From NCBI GenBank assembly GCA_900319595.1, contig ONOZ01000254.1:1-15121 (forward strand): DNA of 15,121 bases, written 5' to 3'. Positions 1 to 8,110 of this stretch are shown piece by piece (the stretch's first letter is position 1; each line of letters starts with the position of its first letter). The stretch is from an uncultured Bacteroidales bacterium. GTDB taxonomy: Bacteria; Bacteroidota; Bacteroidia; Bacteroidales; P3. The notes under the pieces are model-generated. The model had not been told where the DNA came from. It made no database searches and saw only the letters and a list, made by a program, of their open reading frames with translations. The position numbers and the translations under genes were made by a program.

Positions 1-1521
1 TTCTTTAAGCGATTGTTCCCACTCTTTACGCAAAAGAACATAAGAATCCTGCAATGCAGCAATTTTATTTTTGATAGTATTGGCTTGCTCAAATCTTTGT
101 GTTTTTACATACTCGTTTTTCTCTTTTATTGCAGTTTCTATGTTTTGTTCCAACGAAGAGATCTCCTTAGGAACAGATATGTGTTTAACATGACACCTTG
201 CACCCGCCTCGTCTAATGCATCTATAGCCTTATCTGGTAAGAATCTATCATTCATATACCTATCCGTAAGTTTTACGCATGCCTCGATAGCTTTGTCCGA
301 AAACTTAACCTTATGATATTCTTCGTAATAACCTTTAATATTGTGCAAAATTTCTATAGTCTGCTCAACTGTAGTAGGTTCTATTTGCACTTTTTGAAAG
401 CGTCTTTCCAATGCAGAATCGCTTTCAAAGTATTTACGATATTCATTATTAGTTGTAGCACCTATACATTGTATTTCACCTCTTGCAAGTGCGGGTTTGA
501 AAATATTAGATGCGTCTAATCCACCCTCAGCATTACCTGCACCTATCATTGTATGGATTTCGTCTATAAATAATATGATATTAGGATTTTTCTGTAAATC
601 GATTATCAATCCTTTTAATCTTTCTTCAAATTGACCTCTATATTTAGTTCCCGCAACAACGGAAGCTAGGTCCAAAGTAAAGATTCTTTTGTGAACTAGA
701 GTGTAAGGGACATTCTTTTTTGCAATATTGATAGCAAGTCCTTCGGCAATTGCACTTTTTCCTACGCCAGCCTCACCGACAAGTATAGGATTATTCTTTT
801 TTCGTCTTGAAAGTATTTGTGCAACTCTTTCGATGATATCCTCGCGACCGACAATAGTATCTAATTCTCCCCTTTCGGCGGCTAGAGATAAGTCTTTACC
901 AAAATTATTTAAGTAACGTGTTTGAGATTCTTCCTGATTATCATCTTCTTTTTTAGTCTTCTTTTTTTGATGCATTGCTCCTAACGGAGCAAGTCCTATA
1001 TCAGAAAGGGTTTCAAGCATATCTTGTGCATTCTCAGGCATATATATTTGTATACTGGCAGTTTTTGTTATATTGGCAAAAGGTTGAATATTAAAGTCTC
1101 TTACATTATCTAAGTTTATATTATATTCAATCAACAAATCTCTTATATCATTACCCTGTTCCAATCTTAGAATTCCCGCAAGTATGTGTCGTGTGCCAAC
1201 TTTGGGTAAATGTTTTGATAAGGATTCCAAAAAAGCCAATTGTAGTACCCTTGCTGCATTAGAACTTAAAGGAGTGGAACCGCTGTTTGGCACAGTAGCA
1301 GGATTAGTTGTATTTTGTTTAATTGTATTTTCGACTCTGTCTTTGAATGTAGACAAATCCTCCACGTATTGACTTATAATTTGGTTGGCAGTGCAGGATT
1401 TTATTCTCAAAATACCCAGTACAAGATGCCCAGTATCTACCAAATTGCTACTCAGTCTTGTCGCCTCATTGGTAGCGTTTGTAATAACATCTTTTGCATT
1501 ATCCGTAAAATTATTATTCAT
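1..1521 (-). CDS. clpC: ClpC-type AAA+ unfoldase of the Clp protease (3' part outside window)
   Basis: Hsp100 ATPase that unfolds substrates and feeds them to ClpP in the cytoplasm. I translated the minus strand from the ATG at 1521; the frame stays open for 507 codons to the left edge, so the C-terminal second ATPase domain (family length about 840) lies outside. Seen in order: Clp_N repeat domain (about residues 1-150), a linker, then AAA+ domain 1 with Walker A GEAGVGKS (about 247-254), Walker B LFIDEIHT (about 317-324) and an arginine finger in ERRFQ (about 370). A helical segment near the visible end contains VKTQRFEQAN, resembling the UVR-like middle domain that separates ClpC from the long-coil ClpB. 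The gene follows the stress-like protein at 1634-2482 after 112 bases and has its own -7 element. Family and start are secure; ClpC rather than ClpB rests on the short middle domain. Confidence 0.93.
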   Translation of the reverse strand, partial: MNNNFTDNAKDVITNATNEATRLSSNLVDTGHLVLGILRIKSCTANQIISQYVEDLSTFKDRVENTIKQNTTNPATVPNSGSTPLSSNAARVLQLAFLESLSKHLPKVGTRHILAGILRLEQGNDIRDLLIEYNINLDNVRDFNIQPFANITKTASIQIYMPENAQDMLETLSDIGLAPLGAMHQKKKTKKEDDNQEESQTRYLNNFGKDLSLAAERGELDTIVGREDIIERVAQILSRRKKNNPILVGEAGVGKSAIAEGLAINIAKKNVPYTLVHKRIFTLDLASVVAGTKYRGQFEERLKGLIIDLQKNPNIILFIDEIHTMIGAGNAEGGLDASNIFKPALARGEIQCIGATTNNEYRKYFESDSALERRFQKVQIEPTTVEQTIEILHNIKGYYEEYHKVKFSDKAIEACVKLTDRYMNDRFLPDKAIDALDEAGARCHVKHISVPKEISSLEQNIETAIKEKNEYVKTQRFEQANTIKNKIAALQDSYVLLRKEWEQSLKE

Positions 1522-1564
1522 AAGTTTATTTTCCTAACTTTAAAGTTACATCTTAATAGTCGTG

Positions 1565-1572
1565 CAAAGATA
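1565..1572 (-). promoter_or_regulatory. Candidate -7 promoter element for clpC
   Basis: On the minus strand this reads TATCTTTG, an exact match to the Bacteroidota -7 consensus TAnnTTTG. It lies 43 bases before the clpC start codon, giving a leader of a few tens of bases. No good TTTG was found 19-21 bases upstream, so only half of the promoter is convincing. Confidence 0.5.
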
Positions 1573-1633
1573 CAAAATTTCTTATTTATACGACACTAAA
1601 AATTTATTTTATTTTCAACAGCCAAATGTTAGA

Positions 1634-2482
1634 TTATTCGCACATAATAAACAAATCGTCCCTTTGGTTTAAAAATAGTATTGGAATATTGCCCATGTCG
1701 TAGATTACATTTCTTTCTGGTAGACCAGTGAAAAACTCAATGTAACTTTTATTCTTTGTTGTTTGAAATATGCAAACATCACAATTATTTGTCTTTGCGT
1801 AATCTAAAGCTTGCAGGTCCAATTTAGTTTTTCTGTTAAGAGAATGTACATTTAAGGTTTCAATATCAAATTTTCTAAACATTTTTCTTAAAAATCCGAT
1901 ATTAAGATTCAATTGTCTTTGGAGATATTCGTCTTTGTAGCGATGGTAAAAAATATGTGTAACGCTATGGGCAAAACGTCCGAAATAAGATGCCCAAAGT
2001 ATTTTTTCTTTGCATTCTTTCATCGCATTCATGGACAGAACCACATTTTTGAATTTGCAATTTGCCATATATTCTTTAAAAACGAAGTAGGCGACTCTTG
2101 AAGCACGAAAATCTCTAATTATATTATCGTAATGAGTTGGCAGTGTTTTATTTTTGCCATTATAACTTTTGGTTACAATCATTACAGCATTGAGTAAATC
2201 TCCCAAATTATTGATAATATCTTTTGTTTTCCCATTAAGAGCAACGTACGAATGAACATAAGGCAATGAAAGTGAGGCGTTAATTTCTTTTAATTTCTTT
2301 TGAGCCTGCGAAGTAGTAATTTGAGTATATTGTTCATCAGAAATAAAAAGCAGTATTAAGCCCTTTTTCAGTAGATTACAGAATTTGATACTCCAATCTA
2401 CCGTATCCTTGTAATCATTTGGGTCGGTGATATATGCAATTACGAATTGATCCCTATATTCTCCTTTTTTGTATTTTTGCAT
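1634..2482 (-). CDS. Tandem universal-stress-protein-like (UspA fold) protein
   Basis: Probable cytoplasmic protein of 282 residues with two weakly conserved USP-like halves. The first half begins with FVIAYITDP and continues with alternating hydrophobic strands and charged helices. The second half ends NIPILFLNQR, the position and pattern of the last strand of Bacteroidota UspA proteins. The usual ATP-binding signature G-x2-G-x9-G(S/T) is not clear: TGLPERNVIYDMGN is only a loose match, so nucleotide binding is doubtful. I chose the ATG at 2482 because its A is the last base of the upstream rhomboid stop (TAATG), a coupling overlap. An upstream ATG at 2506 would add 8 residues inside the rhomboid gene. 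The rhomboid partner upstream and clpC downstream fit a stress or protein-quality role, which is inference. Assignment rests on fold-like pattern only. Confidence 0.6.
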   Translation of the reverse strand: MQKYKKGEYRDQFVIAYITDPNDYKDTVDWSIKFCNLLKKGLILLFISDEQYTQITTSQAQKKLKEINASLSLPYVHSYVALNGKTKDIINNLGDLLNAVMIVTKSYNGKNKTLPTHYDNIIRDFRASRVAYFVFKEYMANCKFKNVVLSMNAMKECKEKILWASYFGRFAHSVTHIFYHRYKDEYLQRQLNLNIGFLRKMFRKFDIETLNVHSLNRKTKLDLQALDYAKTNNCDVCIFQTTKNKSYIEFFTGLPERNVIYDMGNIPILFLNQRDDLFIMCE

Positions 2483-3183
2483 TATATTTGCGATTTCTTT
2501 TTCCACAGCAATACCAAAAACAATCCTGCCAACGCTCCGCCTAAGTGTGCAAAGTGTGCCACGCCGTCTGAAGTTGTGAATACGCCGTTAAATAACTCTA
2601 TAGCACAATAGCCAATGACGAACCACTTGCATTTGATTGGCACAAGGAAGTATAGATATATGTATTCATTAGGGAACATCATTCCAAAGGCAAGCAATAC
2701 ACCAAAACAGATTCCTGATGCTCCAATAGTGTTAAGTGTGTTTAGAAAAGCGTCTTTGGAAACTATTGTTGTATTATTCACATTGACGGACGTATAATCT
2801 CCAAGAATCAAATCTTTGTACATAAGGAAATATGTAAGTTCCTGCATAAGAGCCGCACCTAAGCAAGTGATCAAACAATATAAGAGAAAACGTTTGCTAC
2901 CCCACAAGTTCTCTATCGTATATCCGAACATCCATAACGCAAACATGTTGAAAAACAAATGCGAAAACGAACCATGAAAGAAAGCATAAGTAACCAACTG
3001 CCAAATATGGAACTTGCTTGCTAAAAATAAGTGAAGACCAAATGCATCCGTCAAATGAATACCTCGCATATTCAATACAATTGTCAGAAAATACAAAAGA
3101 ATATTGATAATTAATAGATTTTTGCACACGGGTGGCAGTATATTGAATCTTTGCGGTGTGTAGTTATAATTATATTCGTACAT
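2482..3183 (-). CDS. Rhomboid family intramembrane serine protease
   Basis: Polytopic inner-membrane protease of 233 residues that cuts transmembrane substrates with a Ser-His dyad inside the bilayer. The sequence shows the rhomboid signatures: HGSFSHLFFNMFAL (residues 70-83) with H70, H75 and N79, as in the HxxxxHxxxN motif of TM2; GASG (154-157) with nucleophile S156; and AHLGG (212-216) with catalytic H213 in the last core helix. About six membrane segments are visible, with a short positively charged tail KKKSQI. The segment between TM2 and the serine helix carries an insertion of about 25 polar residues (123-148). The gene starts a leftward transcript, has a TATCTTTG element about 27 bases upstream, and overlaps the next gene by one base (TAATG). 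The natural substrate cannot be inferred from this context. Confidence 0.92.
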   Translation of the reverse strand: MYEYNYNYTPQRFNILPPVCKNLLIINILLYFLTIVLNMRGIHLTDAFGLHLFLASKFHIWQLVTYAFFHGSFSHLFFNMFALWMFGYTIENLWGSKRFLLYCLITCLGAALMQELTYFLMYKDLILGDYTSVNVNNTTIVSKDAFLNTLNTIGASGICFGVLLAFGMMFPNEYIYLYFLVPIKCKWFVIGYCAIELFNGVFTTSDGVAHFAHLGGALAGLFLVLLWKKKSQI

Positions 3184-3209
3184 GTTTGTTTAGTATTAAA
3201 TTCAATCCG

Positions 3210-3245
3210 CAAAGATACGAAAATTATAAATAAAAATTGCCAAAA
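3210..3245 (-). promoter_or_regulatory. Candidate Bacteroidota promoter for the rhomboid-USP transcript
   Basis: Read on the minus strand, TATCTTTG (3210-3217) matches TAnnTTTG exactly. A TTTG lies upstream at 3241-3244 with a spacing of 23 bases, longer than the usual 19-21. The -7 element ends 26 bases before the start codon at 3183. Confidence 0.5.
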
Positions 3246-3322
3246 CATTATAAAAAAGCATAATAATTATTTTTATGTATAGATTTTGATATAAAACTTA
3301 CGTATATGATATAAAATTTTTG

Positions 3323-3330
3323 TATATTTG
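3323..3330 (+). promoter_or_regulatory. Candidate -7 promoter element for the GT2 fusion gene
   Basis: TATATTTG matches TAnnTTTG exactly and ends 23 bases before the start at 3354. The -33 position shows no clear TTTG. Together with the rhomboid promoter this makes the region 3184-3353 a divergent promoter region. I see no other feature in it. Confidence 0.5.
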
Positions 3331-3353
3331 CAAACTCGAATTAACGTACAAGG

Positions 3354-5303
3354 ATGCAGATGAAACTATCTATTGTAATTGTAAATTATAATGTTGAGCA
3401 CTTTTTGGAACATTGTCTTTTGAGTGTAAAAAAAGCCCTGAAAGACATTGAAGCTGAAGTGTTTGTCGTAGATAATAACTCGGTAGATGGTTCCATTAGT
3501 ATGTTAAAATCAAAATTCCCAGAGGTGAAGCTTATTGCAAACAAAGAGAATGTTGGCTTTGCCAAAGCGAATAATCAAGCCATAAGACAATCAAGTGGAG
3601 AATACGTTCTATTGCTTAACCCTGATACCGTAGTAGAGGAAGATACTTTTGAAAAATGTCTAAATTTTATGGATTCTCACGTCGATGCTGGTGGTTTAGG
3701 CGTAAAGATGATTGATGGGCAGGGAAAGATTCTCAAAGAAAGTAAAAGAGGTTTTCCTACTACTTGGGTTTGTTTCTGCAAAATGGTAGGACTAACAAAA
3801 ATTTTTCCTCATAGCAAGAAATATTGCGGGTATTACATGGGGCATTTGTCATATGATGAAACTAATGAGGTAGATATTTTGGCTGGAGCCTTTATGTTGA
3901 TGCGTAAAAAAGCACTTGATAAGGTTGGTTTGTTAGATGAAACGTTTTTTATGTATGGCGAAGATATTGATTTATCATATCGTATTACTCAAGGAGGATA
4001 TAAGAATTATTATTTTTCAGATACGTCCATCATTCACTACAAAGGCGAAAGTACAAAGAAAGGTTCGTTGAATTATGTCTATACTTTCTACAACGCCATG
4101 GATATTTTTGCTAAAAAACATCTGAAGAAAAAACAGACAAAAGTTTTTTCATTAATTATAAAATTCGCAATATGGGCTCGTGCTACTGTATCATTTTTTT
4201 TACGGATATTAAAAAAAACTACATTTCCAGTACTGGATTTCATACTTGTATATTTAGGATTCTATTTATTAGAAAAGTTTTGGGCGATATACTATTGGGG
4301 AACGGCAGACTACTATCCAATACATTATATCCTTGTAGCAATACCTATATATATAGTAATATTATTGTTTTGCGTCTATTTATTCGGAGGATATGATAAG
4401 TTCCGTCCTCATAAACTAATATCTGGAGTATTTTTCGGTATGATATCTATTTTGGTGGTATATTCACTTATGCCAGCAGCCTTGAGATACTCACGAGCAA
4501 TGGTAATAATGGGGTCGATACTCACTTTCTTTATATTGTTTATAGAAAGGTACTTTCTACATTACATCAAAACAGGGCGCTGGTCTATAGCCGAGAATAC
4601 GTCTTCGTACATAATAGTAGGAGATAGACAAGAAACTAAGCGTGTAACAGATTTACTTCGTTCAACAAACTTAAAACCCGAATTTATTGGACTTGTAAGT
4701 GTCGATGATACAGAGGAAAAAGATTATTTTTTAGGAGATATAGCTCAGATAGAAGATATTATTAGGATATATCATGTTAATGAGGTAATTTTTTGTAGTA
4801 AATCTTTACCACAAAGTAAGATTATTTCAGTAATGAGTGATTTATCTAAGACCGATGTTCGTTTTACGATAGCACCAGAAGTTACGGATTTTATCATTGG
4901 TAGCAATACAATAAACACTCCTACGGATATTTATGTTATGAGTGTGAACAGTGTTGTAACAGATGATAATAAGAGAAAGAAACGATTGTTTGATTTTTCT
5001 TTTTCATTATTGATATTGTTGTTTTTCCCATTAGTTGTTATCTTTTGTAAAAAACACTTTGTCGCATTGAGAGATGATTTACTTGTTTTAGTAGGAAAGC
5101 TAACTTTTGTGGGATACAACAAAAACGATATTAAAATTGGAGAGTTGCCAAAGTTAAAACAATCTATTTTTTCTTCTATGGAAAATATTAAATACAAGAA
5201 TTTAGACAATCGGACTATACATCGTTTGAATCAAATGTATGCTAACAATTGGAATGTAAAAACAGATTGGAACATTTTGATAAAAAACATATTTGAACTA
5301 TAA
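3354..5303 (+). CDS. GT2 glycosyltransferase fused to a WcaJ/WbaP-like phosphoglycosyltransferase lacking its catalytic core
   Basis: Predicted membrane glycosyltransferase of 649 residues for surface glycan synthesis. Residues 4-255 are a GT2 domain of the rhamnosyltransferase (WbbL-like) type: SIVIVNYN start, D40 in VVDNNS, NPD at 89-91 in the DxD position, GED at 202-204 and a conserved H228. Then come about four to five membrane helices (roughly 265-402), including FGGYDKFRP, and a Rossmann-like CoA_binding_3 region (about 416-520, IIVGDRQ). This is the layout of polyprenyl-phosphate glycosylphosphotransferases. The last part starts correctly with KRLFDFSFSLLILLFFPL (543-560) and ends with the family-like YANNWNVKTDWNILIKNI. 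The section between, which should hold the PGPxxFxQ, KFRSM and Asp-Glu dyad motifs, is absent; FVGYN at 585-589 sits where VGPRP belongs. The GT2 part looks active, the transferase part dead. M3 is an alternative start. manC follows 112 bases downstream. Confidence 0.85.
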   Translation: MQMKLSIVIVNYNVEHFLEHCLLSVKKALKDIEAEVFVVDNNSVDGSISMLKSKFPEVKLIANKENVGFAKANNQAIRQSSGEYVLLLNPDTVVEEDTFEKCLNFMDSHVDAGGLGVKMIDGQGKILKESKRGFPTTWVCFCKMVGLTKIFPHSKKYCGYYMGHLSYDETNEVDILAGAFMLMRKKALDKVGLLDETFFMYGEDIDLSYRITQGGYKNYYFSDTSIIHYKGESTKKGSLNYVYTFYNAMDIFAKKHLKKKQTKVFSLIIKFAIWARATVSFFLRILKKTTFPVLDFILVYLGFYLLEKFWAIYYWGTADYYPIHYILVAIPIYIVILLFCVYLFGGYDKFRPHKLISGVFFGMISILVVYSLMPAALRYSRAMVIMGSILTFFILFIERYFLHYIKTGRWSIAENTSSYIIVGDRQETKRVTDLLRSTNLKPEFIGLVSVDDTEEKDYFLGDIAQIEDIIRIYHVNEVIFCSKSLPQSKIISVMSDLSKTDVRFTIAPEVTDFIIGSNTINTPTDIYVMSVNSVVTDDNKRKKRLFDFSFSLLILLFFPLVVIFCKKHFVALRDDLLVLVGKLTFVGYNKNDIKIGELPKLKQSIFSSMENIKYKNLDNRTIHRLNQMYANNWNVKTDWNILIKNIFEL

Positions 5304-5349
5304 AATACTTTTTATATAAGTAAGTAAAGAAAAATAAAAACTATAAAGC

Positions 5350-5380
5350 TTTGAAAAAATAAAAATTTGTTTTAATTTTG
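5350..5380 (+). promoter_or_regulatory. Bacteroidota -33/-7 promoter upstream of manC
   Basis: TTTG (5350-5353), a 19-base spacer and TAATTTTG (5373-5380) match the Bacteroidota housekeeping promoter at both elements and in spacing. It lies 35 bases before the manC start and indicates that manC can be transcribed independently of the upstream glycosyltransferase. Confidence 0.65.
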
Positions 5381-5415
5381 TACTTTAATTTAGAAACGAA
5401 AAGTGTTTGTGAATA

Positions 5416-6513
5416 ATGGAATTAAATAAAGATAATTATTGTGTGATAATGGCAGGTGGCATTGGGTCGAGATTTTGGCCTATGAGCCGAACAGACAGAC
5501 CTAAGCAGTTTTTAGATGTCATGGGATTTGGTGAGAGTCTGTTGCAAATGACTTATCATAGATTTGAAAAGATTTGTCCCAAAGACAATATCTATATCGT
5601 AACTAGTGAATTATATAGAAATATAGTTATAGAACAACTTGATGGTATCAGAGAGGATAGAATTCTTTGCGAGCCTGCAAGAAGGAATACTGCTCCATGT
5701 ATTACTTATGCAAATTTTCGTATTTTAAAAGACAACCCAAATGCAAATATTATTGTTGCACCTTCTGACCATTTGATTTTAAAGGAAGATATTTTTCTTT
5801 CGATAATTCAAAAAGCATTAAAAGTTGCTAAAGAAAATGATATTTTGATAACACTTGGTATTAGACCTTCTTATCCTAATACAGGTTATGGTTATATTCA
5901 ATTTGATAATACGGACGGACTTAAAAGTGATATTGAGTTTAAGAAAGTCAAATTATTTACTGAAAAACCTAATAAGGAAATGGCACAGATGTTTATTGAT
6001 AGTGGTGATTTCTTATGGAATGCAGGTATTTTTGTTTGGTCTTTACACAGTATCAATAAAGCGTTGAATGATTTATTACCAGAAATTTATAACGCGTTTA
6101 GTCAAGGCAAAGATTTGATGGGAACAGACAAGGAAATAGAGTTTATAAACGAAACCTATACATCTTGTCAATCCATTTCAATAGACTATGGTGTTATGGA
6201 GAAAGCATCTAATGTTTATGTTATGCCTTCTGATTTTGGTTGGAGTGATGTTGGTACTTGGAAAGCACTCTATGAGGTTCGAGGGAAAGATGATAATGGC
6301 AATAGTACAATAGGGAAAAATGTTATGACTTATTCATCGACAAATAACGTAATTACAATTGATGACAATAAACTTGCAGTTATCCAAGGTCTAGATGATT
6401 ACATTGTAGTAGATTCTAAAAATGTGCTTTTGATATGTAAAAAAGACGAAGAACAAAGAGTTAAACAGTTTTTGACAGATGTTGAAGTTCAAAAAGGAAA
6501 AGAATACCTTTAA
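5416..6513 (+). CDS. manC: Mannose-1-phosphate guanylyltransferase (GDP-mannose pyrophosphorylase)
   Basis: Makes GDP-mannose from mannose-1-phosphate and GTP in the cytoplasm, supplying mannose and, after further conversion, fucose or related sugars for surface glycans. At 365 residues it is the single-domain form, without the isomerase domain of the two-domain type II enzymes. Signatures: GGIGSRFWPMSR (14-25) and PKQFL (29-33) for nucleotide binding and catalysis, PSDH (116-119), EKPN (183-186), WNAGIF (201-206), YGVMEK (258-263) and GWSDVGTW (275-282). The promoter at 5350-5380 drives it. The upstream gene is a glycosyltransferase, so a shared glycan pathway is plausible but inferred. asnS starts 101 bases downstream and is probably functionally unrelated. 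The symbol follows the usual name of the activity. Confidence 0.93.
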   Translation: MELNKDNYCVIMAGGIGSRFWPMSRTDRPKQFLDVMGFGESLLQMTYHRFEKICPKDNIYIVTSELYRNIVIEQLDGIREDRILCEPARRNTAPCITYANFRILKDNPNANIIVAPSDHLILKEDIFLSIIQKALKVAKENDILITLGIRPSYPNTGYGYIQFDNTDGLKSDIEFKKVKLFTEKPNKEMAQMFIDSGDFLWNAGIFVWSLHSINKALNDLLPEIYNAFSQGKDLMGTDKEIEFINETYTSCQSISIDYGVMEKASNVYVMPSDFGWSDVGTWKALYEVRGKDDNGNSTIGKNVMTYSSTNNVITIDDNKLAVIQGLDDYIVVDSKNVLLICKKDEEQRVKQFLTDVEVQKGKEYL

Positions 6514-6614
6514 TATGGATAAAGATAGAGTTGATTAAGGCAAATGTAAAGAGCTTTTTATATTTTCGGTTAATTTTAAGAGATGAAATAAGTGAAGTAA
6601 TAACAAAAAAATAT

Positions 6615-8024
6615 ATGATGGAAACAATTAGAAGAACAGAAATAAAAGACCTTTTTTGTGATAAAGCAAAAGAGTTGGTTGGTAAAGCCATAAAGATTAA
6701 AGGCTGGGTAAGGACAAAAAGAGGCAACAAAAATGTAGCATTTATTGCGTTAAATGACGGGAGTACAATAAAAAATATTCAGATTGTTGTAGATATTGCT
6801 TTATTTTCAGAAGATGTTTTGAAAAATATAACTACAGGTGCTTGCTTATGCGTAGAGGGTTTGTTAGTCGAATCAATGGGTAAGGGACAAACAGTAGAGG
6901 TTCAAGCAACTCAAGTAGAAGTTTATGGCATTGCAGATGTTGAAACCTACCCTTTACAAAAGAAAGGACACACATTAGAATTTCTGAGAGAGATTGCACA
7001 TTTACGTCCAAGGACTAACACTTTTGGAGCAGTGTTGCGTATTCGGCATAATATGGCTTTTGCCATTCATAAGTATTTTAATGATAAAGGCTTTTTCTAT
7101 TGGCATTCTCCTATAGTAACTGCCAGTGATTGTGAGGGAGCAGGTGAGATGTTTCAGGTAACCACACTTGATTTGGAAAATACTCCTAAAAACGAGGCTG
7201 GCAAGATTGATTATACAAAAGACTTTTTTGGACAAAGTACATATTTGACAGTATCGGGTCAATTGGAAGGAGAATTAGGTGCCACATCAATAGGGAAGAT
7301 TTATACTTTTGGTCCAACATTCAGAGCAGAAAACAGTAATACGCCACGTCATTTGGCAGAGTTTTGGATGATCGAGCCGGAGATGGCATTTTATGATATA
7401 CATGATAATATGGACCTGGCGGAAGATTTTATCAAATTTCTAGTCCGTTATGCTCTAGATAATTGCAAGGATGATATTCAGTTCCTAAATGATATGTATG
7501 ACAAAGAACTAATTATTCGTTTGGAAAGTGTATTAAAGGAAGATTTTATTCGTTTGCCTTATACCGAAGCCATTGACATTCTTTCCAAAAGTGGTCAAAA
7601 GTTTGATATACAAGTGTCTTGGGGAATGGATTTGCAAAGTGAGCATGAGAGGTTTTTGGTAGAAAAACATTTTAATCGTCCCGTTATTTTGATTGATTGG
7701 CCAAAGGAAATCAAATCTTTTTATATGAAGCAGAATGATGACGGCAAGACGGTGCGAGGCATGGATGTCTTATTTCCACAAATTGGAGAGATTATCGGAG
7801 GAAGTGAGCGTGAGGCGGATTATAACAAACTTATTAAAAGAATGCAGGAATTGGATATGAATATAGACCGCTATGCTTGGTATCTTGATACTCGTAGATT
7901 TGGTTCTTGTCCTCATAGTGGTTTTGGTTTAGGCTTTGAAAGGTTACTTTTGTTCGTTACGGGTATGAGTAATATTCGTGATGTTATACCTTTCCCACGT
8001 TTTCCTAAAAATGCAACATTTTGA
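6615..8024 (+). CDS. asnS: Asparaginyl-tRNA synthetase
   Basis: Class IIb aminoacyl-tRNA synthetase that charges tRNA-Asn in the cytoplasm. With the ATG at 6615 the protein has 469 residues, close to the 466 of E. coli AsnS. The N-terminal OB-fold anticodon-binding domain contains the family segment KIKGWVRTKRGNKNVAFIAL. The catalytic domain shows motif 2 with FRAEN near residue 236 and motif 3 with GFGLGFERLLLF (about 436-447), which holds the ATP-binding arginine. The reading frame is open further upstream, with a TTG at 6531 giving 28 extra residues, but these have no counterpart in the family, so I reject that start. A second ATG at 6618 is equally possible. The gene sits between manC and rpoN with no terminator seen on either side. 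Confidence 0.96.
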   Translation: MMETIRRTEIKDLFCDKAKELVGKAIKIKGWVRTKRGNKNVAFIALNDGSTIKNIQIVVDIALFSEDVLKNITTGACLCVEGLLVESMGKGQTVEVQATQVEVYGIADVETYPLQKKGHTLEFLREIAHLRPRTNTFGAVLRIRHNMAFAIHKYFNDKGFFYWHSPIVTASDCEGAGEMFQVTTLDLENTPKNEAGKIDYTKDFFGQSTYLTVSGQLEGELGATSIGKIYTFGPTFRAENSNTPRHLAEFWMIEPEMAFYDIHDNMDLAEDFIKFLVRYALDNCKDDIQFLNDMYDKELIIRLESVLKEDFIRLPYTEAIDILSKSGQKFDIQVSWGMDLQSEHERFLVEKHFNRPVILIDWPKEIKSFYMKQNDDGKTVRGMDVLFPQIGEIIGGSEREADYNKLIKRMQELDMNIDRYAWYLDTRRFGSCPHSGFGLGFERLLLFVTGMSNIRDVIPFPRFPKNATF

Positions 8025-8035
8025 TTATATAGCAT

Positions 8036-8083
8036 GTAATATGAAGTCTGTATTTTTATAATTTACATATACTTGCATATTAC
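8036..8083. repeat. Imperfect inverted repeat in the asnS-rpoN gap
   Basis: Left arm GTAATATGAAG (8036-8046) and right arm CTTGCATATTAC (8072-8083) are complementary apart from one extra G at 8075, with 25 bases between. A further copy of TGTAATAT lies at 8102-8109, just before the rpoN start. The right arm overlaps TATACTTG (8068-8075), a one-mismatch -7 element. This could be an operator or an RNA hairpin, or chance in AT-rich DNA. Confidence 0.35.
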
Positions 8084-8110
8084 TTACCAAATCTTAAAAT
8101 ATGTAATATC

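Noticed and set aside
1184..1599. Plus-strand open frames of 62 and 94 residues at the clpC start
   Set aside because: They overlap the ClpC N-terminal domain and its promoter on the other strand, and the translated sequences look random.
2482..2506. Upstream ATG at 2506 as the start of the USP-like gene
   Set aside because: It would create a 25-base overlap with the rhomboid gene; the TAATG start at 2482 is the more typical coupling arrangement and the first 8 residues add nothing to the fold.
3231..3330. Repeated ATATAAAA-type stretches in the divergent region, considered as a regulatory repeat array
   Set aside because: The units differ in length and sequence and are what one expects from DNA this rich in A and T.
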